Origin: a virus | Reading direction: 5' to 3' (one strand) | DNA length: 20,218 nucleotides | IMG/VR virus record: IMGVR_UViG_3300032116_012768 | Location: 1 to 20,218 of that record | In this document: positions 6,126 through 12,808 of the stretch, piece after piece | Layout: each line of letters opens with the position of its first letter | Numbering within the stretch: the stretch's first letter is position 1 | Program-made: the position numbers and the translations under genes | The notes under the pieces: generated by a model | Database searches by the model: none | What the model was told of the DNA's origin: nothing | The model's input: only the letters and a program-made list of their open reading frames with translations

Positions 6126-7148
6126 ATGAGTGCAATCCGCGTAGTAAACGGTACCTACCGTAACAAACCCGTCCGTAATCAAGAATTCTTTCTTGTAAGC
6201 GGTTTCCAATCCGGTGCCAAAGGTAACTATGTTACTGTCAAAAACAACGGCACTTTTCCAAACTGCCCTGAAACGATTCGTATCAGTGTAGACAACATCT
6301 CTGATATCGAGTACACTAACGGCATGACACAACCCAACACCGTACACTTTGAGAAGCCCGCCCCTGTTGTTGAATCTGATGAGGATGCAATGACTCGTAT
6401 TCGCGAGCGTTTTGAAATCCTTACCGAAATGACCAAGGCCACTGTGAGCGGTGACATCCGCGCCATGATTGTGAGTGGCCCTCCTGGTGTTGGCAAGAGC
6501 TTTGGTGTTGAAACTGAAATTGAAAAGGCTTGCCTTTTTGACAAGCTGGCAGGCAAGCGACTGCGAGCAGAAGTTGTCAAAGGCTCGGCTACCCCTATTG
6601 GCCTGTTCCAAACCCTGTACAAATACTCAGATGAGAATTGTGTGATTGTGTTTGACGACTGTGACAGCATTTTGCTGGACGACGTGGCCCTCAACTTGCT
6701 GAAGGGTGCTCTTGACTCGGGCAAGAAGCGTACCATTAGCTGGTTGTCAGAATCCAGTGCTTTGCGCCGTGAAGGTATCCCAGATCGTTTCGAGTTCAAA
6801 GGTTCAGTAATCTTTATTACCAACCTTAAGTTTGACCAAATGAAGTCGCAGAAATTGCGTGACCACTTGGATGCTCTGCAAAGTCGTTGTCACTATCTGG
6901 ACTTGACTCTGGACACCATGCGCGACAAGTTGTTGCGTATTAAACAGATTGCCAAAGACGGCGTGTTGTTCCAGGACTACGAGTTTGAAGAGGCTGTGCA
7001 AGACGACATTATCGACTTTATGCATACTAACAAGGACCGACTGCGCGAAGTATCTTTGCGTATGGCGCTGAAGATTGCAGACTTGCGTAAGATGTCTGTG
7101 CTGAACTGGAAGCGCCTGGCAGAGACTACTTGCATGAAGAGCGCCTAA
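6126..7148 (+). CDS. AAA+ ATPase with N-terminal beta-rich domain
   Basis: This is a 340-residue protein. Residues 1 to about 75 look like a small beta domain (KGNYVTVKNNG, RISVDNISDIEY). The AAA+ module follows: Walker A GPPGVGKS at 118-125, Walker B VIVFDDCD at 173-180, a sensor-1-like IFITN at 229-233, and a helical C-terminal lid. It is not the T4 clamp loader gp44, because a typical gp44 replication-factor-C signature is lacking and Walker B is FDDCD rather than DEAD-like. It more resembles AAA+ proteins that remodel protein complexes. The strong promoter and AAAAGGAGC site suggest abundant early expression. A 29-residue hydrophobic peptide gene follows directly and may be co-translated. 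The client is unknown. Confidence 0.9.
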   Translation: MSAIRVVNGTYRNKPVRNQEFFLVSGFQSGAKGNYVTVKNNGTFPNCPETIRISVDNISDIEYTNGMTQPNTVHFEKPAPVVESDEDAMTRIRERFEILTEMTKATVSGDIRAMIVSGPPGVGKSFGVETEIEKACLFDKLAGKRLRAEVVKGSATPIGLFQTLYKYSDENCVIVFDDCDSILLDDVALNLLKGALDSGKKRTISWLSESSALRREGIPDRFEFKGSVIFITNLKFDQMKSQKLRDHLDALQSRCHYLDLTLDTMRDKLLRIKQIAKDGVLFQDYEFEEAVQDDIIDFMHTNKDRLREVSLRMALKIADLRKMSVLNWKRLAETTCMKSA

Positions 7149-7149
7149 T

Positions 7150-7239
7150 ATGGCCTGGTTGGGTGTCATATTATTAATCATAGTAGGACACCCAATGTTA
7201 GCAGTCTTACTAGCGTTTTTAATTTTAGTTTTTGGATAA
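7150..7239 (+). CDS. 29-residue hydrophobic membrane peptide
   Basis: A short frame opens one base after the ATPase stop (TAA-T-ATG) and encodes a peptide that begins MAWLGVILLIIVG and ends LLAFLILVFG. Almost the whole length is one hydrophobic segment long enough to cross a membrane, with a single His-Pro near the middle and no charged residue apart from that His. No strong ribosome site precedes it, so translation would rely on coupling to the ATPase. It ends just before a hairpin and terminator, so it is the last gene of that unit. Chance is possible for so short a frame, but the position and composition favour a real gene. Confidence 0.5.
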   Translation: MAWLGVILLIIVGHPMLAVLLAFLILVFG

Positions 7240-7244
7240 GTTTT

Positions 7245-7272
7245 CCCGGGCATTGGTTGGCTCCGGCCCGGG
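7245..7272 (+). other. GC-rich hairpin between ATPase unit and terminator
   Basis: CCCGGGC (7245-7251) pairs perfectly with GCCCGGG (7266-7272) around a 14-nt loop. No T run follows, so it is not a classic terminator alone. It may protect the mRNA 3' end or assist the terminator 8 nt downstream. Confidence 0.6.
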
Positions 7273-7280
7273 CTTTACAA

Positions 7281-7312
7281 CAGGTACCCTTAAAAAAGGT
7301 ACCTGTTTTTTT
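7281..7312 (+). terminator. Strong intrinsic terminator
   Basis: CAGGTACC (7281-7288) pairs with GGTACCTG (7298-7305) in a perfect 8-bp stem with a 9-nt loop, followed by seven T residues (7306-7312). It ends the ATPase and small-peptide unit. The last two T residues also belong to the TTGACT -35 box of the next promoter. Confidence 0.93.
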
Positions 7313-7339
7313 GACTTCTAGTAGCAATAAGTATATACT
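7311..7339 (+). promoter_or_regulatory. Sigma70-type promoter TTGACT-17-TATACT, predicted leaderless
   Basis: TTGACT (7311-7316) and TATACT (7334-7339) are 17 bp apart. Counting the usual 7 nt from the end of the -10 box gives +1 at 7346, the A of the ATG of the next gene. No ribosome site is present. Confidence 0.72.
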
Positions 7340-7345
7340 GCTATT

Positions 7346-8209
7346 ATGCCTCAACATCTTGTTATCCGTTTGGGCCTAGACGGAAACTTTGAACTCAACT
7401 TTCAAATACGTGATACACCTGTAGCCGAGTTATGGGTCGAGCGTATGCAAGCCCGCGGCAGTTACCCATTGGATCATCCGGATAGATTTTATGGATTTGG
7501 CACTCTGGCGCAAGAACAACTTCGTGCAGTAGAGTATATTCAAAAATGCATTGCTACAATTAATGCACACGAATATCTAATAGATAGGCCGTTTGAATAC
7601 ACACAGGACTGCCTTAATTACTTGCACAACATATTTGAACAACATCACGGTTTGCTAGATCAACAATGTAGTGATTATTGGTCACGTGCACCGGAGTCGG
7701 CTAGAAAGGCACTGGCAGACTTGAACCTGGCTGTGCATAGATGTGAAAGTGTAGCGGCCGGCACCAATCCAAGATTTGTTTGTACCTGGTATGGCATGCC
7801 CAAAACACATCAGTTGGCTTTGAACTTGCAAGAGAAATATACTGAGTCACAAATTCAGTTTGGTACTGTGTATCTAAACTATTGTGAAATTGGAAAAACT
7901 GCTGAGGACCTGGCCAACGACAACGATAAGTACATAGGTGATGATGCATTTCGGCCATTTGATCATTACAGCGCCGACTTTAATATACAATTCTACTGTT
8001 TGGATCTGACACCGCGTTATGGCAAAATTCAAACGTATATTGACCAGCATCGTGACTTTTTTGTTGCTCGCGGCATCACAAACGTGTATAATACACAAGC
8101 AAGACCCTTAAGATTACCGGTTGCAGATTTAGTTTACAATGGCAACCAAGAACAAATACTCTCCCAAATTGCTGAACGGCAATGGGTACAACAAGTGACA
8201 ATACGATGA
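7346..8209 (+). CDS. Unknown protein upstream of uvsW, 287 residues
   Basis: The protein begins MPQHLVIRLGLDGNFELNF and has a mixed composition with many aromatic and His residues, no signal peptide, no membrane segment and no nucleotide-binding motif. The middle (about residues 60-150) appears helical. The second half is richer in beta-type patterns, such as GTVYLNYCEIGKT and FNIQFYCLDLTPRYG. The stop overlaps the uvsW start as ATGA (8206-8209), so the two are probably co-translated and may act in the same process. The start lies at the predicted transcription start of the promoter at 7311-7339 and lacks a Shine-Dalgarno sequence. I do not recognise the family. Confidence 0.83.
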   Translation: MPQHLVIRLGLDGNFELNFQIRDTPVAELWVERMQARGSYPLDHPDRFYGFGTLAQEQLRAVEYIQKCIATINAHEYLIDRPFEYTQDCLNYLHNIFEQHHGLLDQQCSDYWSRAPESARKALADLNLAVHRCESVAAGTNPRFVCTWYGMPKTHQLALNLQEKYTESQIQFGTVYLNYCEIGKTAEDLANDNDKYIGDDAFRPFDHYSADFNIQFYCLDLTPRYGKIQTYIDQHRDFFVARGITNVYNTQARPLRLPVADLVYNGNQEQILSQIAERQWVQQVTIR

Positions 8210-9675
8210 AACGATGCACCATACAACTCCGAGATGAAGTGAACATCAAACTAGAAGGACTAGATCTGGATGTTCGCAAGGCCTTGGTCACAGCTTTCAA
8301 ATACGAAAACCCTGCCGCACGTTATATGCCAGCGGTGCGACTGGGACGTTGGGATGGTAAGGTTGCATACTTTCAACTGGGTGGTAGCAGTTATACAAAT
8401 CTCTTGCCCGAGATCATTCCTATACTTGAGAAGTTTGATTATGACATTGAACTAGACGATCAAAGAGATTACTCTACCACATTTGAGTTTGAACAGGTGC
8501 GTGAAGATTCGTTTGCACATATCACGTGGCCCAAGGGACACCCGGCTGTGGGTGAGCCCATCATCATGCGAGACTACCAAGTGGAGATTGTGAACAACTT
8601 CCTGGCCAATCCGCAGTGCCTACAGGAAGTGGCCACAGGTGCAGGCAAGACTATCATGACAGCGGCCTTGAGCAATGCAGTGGCACCATATGGCCGCTCA
8701 ATTGTTATTGTGCCCAACAAAAGTCTAGTGACACAAACAGAAAAAGACTACATCAACATGCAACAAGATGTTGGTGTGTATTTTGGCGATAGAAAAGAGT
8801 ACGGGCGCCAGCACACTATCTGTACTTGGCAAAGTCTAAACGTGCTGTTAAAGAACACCAAAGCAGGCACAGGCGAAGTAACCATTGGCGAGTTCTTGGA
8901 AGGTGTGGTATGCGTTATCGTAGACGAAGTACACATGGCCAAAGCAGATGCACTCAAAACCTTGCTAACTGGTGTGATGGCTAGAGTGCCAATTCGATGG
9001 GGTTTGACCGGAACTATCCCTAAAGAAAAGTTTGAAAGTCAGGCTCTGCTGGTAGGGCTTGGTCCTGTGGTTGGTAGACTCAGTGCCAACGAACTACAAC
9101 AACAAGGTGTGCTAGCCAACTGTCACGTGAACATTGTGCAGTTGGTAGACCATGTGGAATACAAAGAGTATCAAAGCGAACTAAAGTACTTGCTGGAAGA
9201 GTCAGGCCGACTAGACACCATGGCAGAACTGATCCGTAAGGTAAACGAAACAGGCAACACCTTGGTACTGGTAGACAGAGTTGCCGCTGGCAATGAATTG
9301 GTTGCACGTCTAGGGGACAAAGCAGTGTTTGTGTCGGGCGCAACAAAAGGAACAAAAAGGCAAGAAGAATATGATCAAATTGCAGACTCAACAGGAAAAA
9401 TTATTGTGGCCACTTACGGTGTGGCAGCGGTTGGAATTAACATACCGCGAATCTTTAATCTGGTGCTTATTGAGCCCGGTAAGAGCTTTGTTAGGGTTAT
9501 CCAAAGTATTGGTAGGGGCATCCGAAAAGCAGAGGACAAAGATCATGTGCAAATTTGGGACATCACCAGCACCTGCAAGTTCGCCAAGCGACACCTGACC
9601 AAACGCAAACAGTTCTACCGAGAAGCCAACTATCCTTTCTCAGCAGAGAAACTAGAGTGGATGAAGATCGCATGA
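8206..9675 (+). CDS. uvsW: UvsW-like superfamily 2 recombination helicase
   Basis: This 489-residue SF2 helicase has the expected motif order: N-terminal domain with FKYENPAARYMPAVRLGRWDG (about 31-51), MRDYQVEIV Q-like motif (121-129), motif I ATGAGKT (143-149), motif II DEVH (240-243), motif III LTGT (267-270), a ATYGVAAVGINIP motif V region (402-414) and motif VI QSIGRGIR (433-440). In T4, UvsW unwinds R-loops and branched DNA and moves forks, shifting replication from origin- to recombination-dependent mode. I use the ATG at 8206, not 8182, because it makes an ATGA overlap with the upstream gene. The size suits phage UvsW. The next gene overlaps its stop as ATGA. Confidence 0.94.
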   Translation: MKRCTIQLRDEVNIKLEGLDLDVRKALVTAFKYENPAARYMPAVRLGRWDGKVAYFQLGGSSYTNLLPEIIPILEKFDYDIELDDQRDYSTTFEFEQVREDSFAHITWPKGHPAVGEPIIMRDYQVEIVNNFLANPQCLQEVATGAGKTIMTAALSNAVAPYGRSIVIVPNKSLVTQTEKDYINMQQDVGVYFGDRKEYGRQHTICTWQSLNVLLKNTKAGTGEVTIGEFLEGVVCVIVDEVHMAKADALKTLLTGVMARVPIRWGLTGTIPKEKFESQALLVGLGPVVGRLSANELQQQGVLANCHVNIVQLVDHVEYKEYQSELKYLLEESGRLDTMAELIRKVNETGNTLVLVDRVAAGNELVARLGDKAVFVSGATKGTKRQEEYDQIADSTGKIIVATYGVAAVGINIPRIFNLVLIEPGKSFVRVIQSIGRGIRKAEDKDHVQIWDITSTCKFAKRHLTKRKQFYREANYPFSAEKLEWMKIA

Positions 9676-10430
9676 CACACGGAATTGAAATGAAAAAATT
9701 AGTAACCTGCGGCGACAGTTATCTAAGCCTTGATTCGCCACCTGGTGAAATCAAAAGTTTTTTGCAACTGTACGCTGAACATAAAAATTTTCAACACATT
9801 AGTCTAGCTCGTGCTGCGGCCACGTGTTTTGCTATACGACTACAAATTGACAACGCTATTGACCGAGGTGCTGATTTTGTAATAGTAGGTTGTACCTCCA
9901 GTGATAGAATGGACATAGTGGCACCAACAACTCCTCCAAGAATGGACATAGTAGCACCACAGGCCTCTCCTACATACGGCTGGCTTAAACTAAACAATAT
10001 CTTGTACACAGGATATCGTAGCGTGAGTGAATTTAACATCAAATATAAAAACCCACTGGTTGTGAGTGATGTGATAGAAAATTTACTTAATAAAAAACAC
10101 GAAAACATGTTGAGTGATCAACAACGCACAGCAATCAAAAACTATGTGGCAGATTTGTATGACAACAATTTGAAGCGCCAAGAAAATTATTTTGTCATAT
10201 CCGACGGATTGCGTAAACTTCAATATCATCAAATACCTTTTTTGTACATACCACACGGCCTAGGCGGCATGGATTGGTCCTGGGTACAAAAAGTATGGCC
10301 ATCAGATCGTCTTCCTTGTCAGATGCCAAATGGTGCGTTTGATTGGGATCGCAGTGTCACACACAACGACCAAGCAGCCCATGATGGATTTTTAAATACG
10401 CTGTTGGAGCTTACCGAGGATTGGTGTTGA
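9672..10430 (+). CDS. GDS-motif SGNH-hydrolase-like protein 1, with 11-residue tandem repeat
   Basis: This 252-residue protein has CGDSYLS at about residues 13-19, where the Ser would be the SGNH nucleophile. ISLARAAATCFAIR follows as a block II-like segment, VGCTSSDR lies in the middle, and near the C-terminus HNDQAAHDGF could supply the catalytic Asp/His block. There is no signal peptide, so it acts in the infected cell or is packaged. The ATG at 9672 overlaps the uvsW stop (ATGA); a second ATG at 9690 is possible. Residues after SSD contain RMDIVAP twice, 11 residues apart, from a 33-bp tandem duplication. The substrate is unknown; by family it could be an esterase or deacetylase, or a non-catalytic relative. 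Confidence 0.78.
   Translation: MTHGIEMKKLVTCGDSYLSLDSPPGEIKSFLQLYAEHKNFQHISLARAAATCFAIRLQIDNAIDRGADFVIVGCTSSDRMDIVAPTTPPRMDIVAPQASPTYGWLKLNNILYTGYRSVSEFNIKYKNPLVVSDVIENLLNKKHENMLSDQQRTAIKNYVADLYDNNLKRQENYFVISDGLRKLQYHQIPFLYIPHGLGGMDWSWVQKVWPSDRLPCQMPNGAFDWDRSVTHNDQAAHDGFLNTLLELTEDWC
9906..9971 (+). repeat. 33-bp in-frame tandem duplication
   Basis: AGAATGGACATAGTGGCACC at 9906 recurs at 9939 with one change in the first 20 bases. The period is 33 bp (11 codons), giving RMDIVAPTTPP followed by RMDIVAPQASP. The first two thirds of the unit are nearly identical and the last third has diverged. Confidence 0.85.
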
Positions 10431-11191
10431 AAAAAGAATTTGATATTGTAGTATGTGGAGACAGTTTTAGTTCAGCAACCAAAACTGGTAATCCGCGTAG
10501 CAACACCAGAGATCATTACAGTCAAATATTGCAAGATCAATATGGATATTCAGTGCTGTGCCTGGCTAGAAGTTCCATGACCAATCTTGGCATTGCCTGG
10601 CAGATGAGACAGGCAATTGAAATTGGATGTAAATTTTTATTGTATCATAACACCTGGAGTTACAGACTGAACTTGATGATCAATGACAACTTTCAAGTTG
10701 AAAAAGGATTAAAAAATTTCATATATCCATTTAAAGATGATGAAAGTTCTTACACCACTTATGTGGGACACAACCCTAGATGCACATCTTCAAATGGAAT
10801 ACCAACACCGGACAATGATGCACCCATACTGAGTACAGTACCTCAGGGTCTTGAAAACAATCCCACCTTGATACTCACTAAAGACCAACACAAGGCCATT
10901 GAATACCATTTCAAATATTTTTTCAATGAAGAATTGTACCAAGAAGTTGACTCTTGGATCCTGGCACACTGGCATCATCAAGCAGAAAAAGCAGGAATAG
11001 TTCCCATAGACATGAAACAGTCACTGGGTCGACCCATGTTTGATTATCAGATGAAGGGCAAGATGGTGGGTGATACTTATATCATGCACCCAGATCATGA
11101 TGACGATCGCCCTTTTCACACAGATCAAGCCACCCAACAAACGGTAGCAGATGCTGTGCATATGGAAATACAAAAACTATCAAATGCTTGA
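10427..11191 (+). CDS. GDS-motif SGNH-hydrolase-like protein 2 (TTG start)
   Basis: This 254-residue protein starts (L/M)KKEFDIVVCGDSFSS, with GDS at about residues 11-13. LARSSMTNLGIAWQMRQAIEIG follows, resembling block II with an Asn as oxyanion residue. The C-terminus has HPDHDDDRPFHTDQATQQTV, a candidate Asp/His block. There is no ATG near the start. The TTG at 10427 forms a TTGA overlap with the preceding stop and has GAGGA (10416-10420) 6 nt upstream, so I prefer it to the TTG at 10421 or GTG at 10424. It is a diverged paralogue of the upstream gene. Its stop codon lies inside the -35 box of the next promoter. Confidence 0.78.
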   Translation: MKKEFDIVVCGDSFSSATKTGNPRSNTRDHYSQILQDQYGYSVLCLARSSMTNLGIAWQMRQAIEIGCKFLLYHNTWSYRLNLMINDNFQVEKGLKNFIYPFKDDESSYTTYVGHNPRCTSSNGIPTPDNDAPILSTVPQGLENNPTLILTKDQHKAIEYHFKYFFNEELYQEVDSWILAHWHHQAEKAGIVPIDMKQSLGRPMFDYQMKGKMVGDTYIMHPDHDDDRPFHTDQATQQTVADAVHMEIQKLSNA

Positions 11192-11216
11192 CATTGTGTA
11201 ACAAATACTGTATTAT
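11188..11216 (+). promoter_or_regulatory. Sigma70-type promoter TTGACA-17-TATTAT, predicted leaderless
   Basis: A consensus TTGACA (11188-11193) contains the stop codon of the upstream gene. TATTAT (11211-11216) lies 17 bp on. The predicted +1 at 11223 is the A of the next ATG, and no ribosome site is visible. Confidence 0.75.
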
Positions 11217-11222
11217 AACAAC

Positions 11223-11723
11223 ATGCGAATATTAACTCTAGACAACACCTATTACGATCTAAACCACTTGCCCGAGGAAGTGGATGACATGCGTTTTGCC
11301 ATACTTGACAACTCAAATCCAGCAGACCCAGACTATCACTTTATTCCCTTGATCTTTTTAGAATCGTTCAATGCACCTGCCTTGGTGTTGCGTATCGGAA
11401 CACAAACAATCAAAATGCCCATGGACTGGCAGATCTTGATTGGAGAGCCCGACATCGGTGACCTAGAAGTGCTACCCCTGACCTCAATCAACGACAGAGG
11501 GTTCAAGGTGTTTCAATTCAATCCACTAAGCAGTTATAGACCCAGTTTCCCGGATATTGAAATCCTAGATGTGTATCATGAAGTCAACTGGTACGCACCT
11601 AAACTCAAGAACGGTCAAATGTTGGCCGTGCCCTTAAACGATGAACCAGAACCTGACTGTGTGTATTTTGTGAAAGACGTCAGTCGCAACTGTGAAATCG
11701 TCAACTACAATCTAGCTTGGTAA
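11223..11723 (+). CDS. Conserved-looking unknown protein, first gene of replication operon
   Basis: This 166-residue acidic protein starts MRILTLDNTYYDLNHLPEEV. It appears beta-rich, with PALVLRIGTQTIKMPMDWQ, LEVLPLTSINDRGFKVFQFN and a C-terminal PEPDCVYFVKDVSRNCEIV. There is no enzyme motif, membrane segment or zinc site. It is the first of seven overlapping genes leading to the clamp-loader-like and DnaE-like proteins, so a role in replication or its control is plausible but not shown. The start coincides with the predicted transcript start, and its stop overlaps the next ATG as TAATG. I recall no named family. Confidence 0.82.
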   Translation: MRILTLDNTYYDLNHLPEEVDDMRFAILDNSNPADPDYHFIPLIFLESFNAPALVLRIGTQTIKMPMDWQILIGEPDIGDLEVLPLTSINDRGFKVFQFNPLSSYRPSFPDIEILDVYHEVNWYAPKLKNGQMLAVPLNDEPEPDCVYFVKDVSRNCEIVNYNLAW

Positions 11724-12058
11724 TGAAACTCAAATACGACAATTATGACATTGGCGGCGAAATCGTCAAAGACAACGAAACCTATGTGCTGAAGGATAAT
11801 CGGACTCTGAACAATCTTGTGTTGAGTTCCACCAAACTGTATCGCGGGCAGGCCACACGTGGACATAGTCATCCTGGTCAAGAAGAAGTCTACTTTTTTG
11901 TACAGGGTACTGGCATGATGATCGTTGACGACGAAAAATTTCGTGTGGCGTCAGGTGATATTATTCTTGTGCCCGACGGAGCATTTCACAGAGTAATCAA
12001 CGACGGAGAAATGCACCTGTTGTTTAACTGTGTGTTTGATGGAAAGCGTAATCACTGA
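11723..12058 (+). CDS. Small single-domain cupin protein
   Basis: This 111-residue protein has both cupin motifs: RGHSHPGQEEVYFFVQGTG (two His and a Glu in the usual metal-binding spacing) and, after ASGDIILVPDGAFHRVIN, the second-motif His. The fold is therefore a metal-binding beta-barrel. Cupins of this size may be isomerases, dioxygenases or sugar-binding proteins, and sequence alone does not decide. It starts by TAATG overlap with the previous gene and ends by TGATG overlap with the next, so it is embedded in the replication operon. Its relation to the cupin half of the protein at 1853-2608 is only at fold level. Confidence 0.88.
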   Translation: MKLKYDNYDIGGEIVKDNETYVLKDNRTLNNLVLSSTKLYRGQATRGHSHPGQEEVYFFVQGTGMMIVDDEKFRVASGDIILVPDGAFHRVINDGEMHLLFNCVFDGKRNH

Positions 12059-12369
12059 TGGGAAATCTCAAACCTGGTGCCACTTACATTTACGAACGTG
12101 CTGAAGGTATCATATATGCACGTGAGTCAGGTGCTGATCCCAGCACACGTCAGGTGGTAGGATACGAGTCCGGGGCCGAATATGATCCCATTAACGGTCA
12201 CAAAATAGACTACGATTCAAGAACAGCAGATGGTAGACCCTTACGCGATCACATACAGGAAAACAAGATGTGGGGTGAGATACGTAGAGCCGCAAAGACC
12301 AATCCCACTTTACAAGATGCCCTGGAACGTGCTATAGTAATCTATAAACTAAGCAAAACAGATGAGTGA
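12058..12369 (+). CDS. Unknown 103-residue protein
   Basis: The protein begins MGNLKPGATYIYERAEGIIYA, contains SGADPSTRQVVGYESGAEYD, and ends in a helical stretch, KTNPTLQDALERAIVIYKLS. The first part reads like a small beta domain and the last 30 residues like an amphipathic helix, as in structural or DNA-associated adaptor proteins. There is no catalytic motif. It overlaps both neighbours (TGATG upstream; 8-nt overlap ATGAGTGA downstream). Proteins of this type appear in T4-like phage genomes as conserved hypotheticals as far as I recall. No function is assigned. Confidence 0.8.
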   Translation: MGNLKPGATYIYERAEGIIYARESGADPSTRQVVGYESGAEYDPINGHKIDYDSRTADGRPLRDHIQENKMWGEIRRAAKTNPTLQDALERAIVIYKLSKTDE

Positions 12370-12808
12370 CAAACTAAACATTGCCAATGAGATGCGACAG
12401 TTTGACCGCAAGAACAGATCATTCTACGACGAACTCACCGCAGAAGAAAAGAAAAAGTTTTCAAACTATCTCATGATACGTTGGGGCTCCTCAGTGGAAG
12501 GCTCAAGAGAACTACAAGAGTTTTATGTCATCAGTTGCAACGAACGACTAAACAAGCACTTCTTTGACGTTAGCAAGCACCCCAAACTACATTGGCTCAT
12601 GGCCACCAGTGTGAGTCCAGACTTGGGCACACCAAGGCATCCTTGGATAGCCCCCAAGAAAAAGGAAGCAGGGCTCAGTGGCAAACGCAAAGCCCTAATG
12701 GCCATATACCCCACATACAAAGATGATGAAATTGATGTAATGTGCGAGATCACTACCCAGAAAGAAATTGACGAATACAATCGTCGTGCTGGCCAGGACA
12801 AAAAATGA
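12362..12808 (+). CDS. Probable clamp-loader small subunit (gp62-like)
   Basis: This 148-residue protein begins MSDKLNIANEMRQFDRKNR. Its centre, FSNYLMIRWGSSV followed by YVISCNERLNKHFF and HPKLHWLMATSV, resembles the gp62 clamp-loader partner of marine T4-like phages, where a Y-x(2)-N-x(2)-hydrophobic segment precedes a His/Lys-Leu-x-Trp-Leu motif. The C-terminus, IYPTYKDDEIDVMCEIT followed by EIDEYNR, forms a helical tail. In T4, gp62 joins gp44 to load the gp45 clamp on DNA. No gp44 is in the window, so the partner must be elsewhere. Identity to gp62 is a pattern judgement and needs profile comparison. It overlaps the next gene as ATGA. Confidence 0.55.
   Translation: MSDKLNIANEMRQFDRKNRSFYDELTAEEKKKFSNYLMIRWGSSVEGSRELQEFYVISCNERLNKHFFDVSKHPKLHWLMATSVSPDLGTPRHPWIAPKKKEAGLSGKRKALMAIYPTYKDDEIDVMCEITTQKEIDEYNRRAGQDKK

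Noticed and set aside
6078-6611. A 177-codon open frame on the minus strand over the ATPase 5' half
   Set aside because: It runs through the ATPase promoter and coding region and has no family resemblance.
6227-6823. A 198-codon open frame on the minus strand inside the ATPase gene
   Set aside because: It is the antisense shadow of a clear AAA+ gene, with low-complexity Ser/Arg-rich content and no promoter or ribosome site.
6126-7148. Calling the ATPase the gp44 clamp-loader subunit
   Set aside because: It has a different N-terminal domain, a FDDCD Walker B and no recognisable replication-factor-C signature, and is not next to the gp62-like gene.
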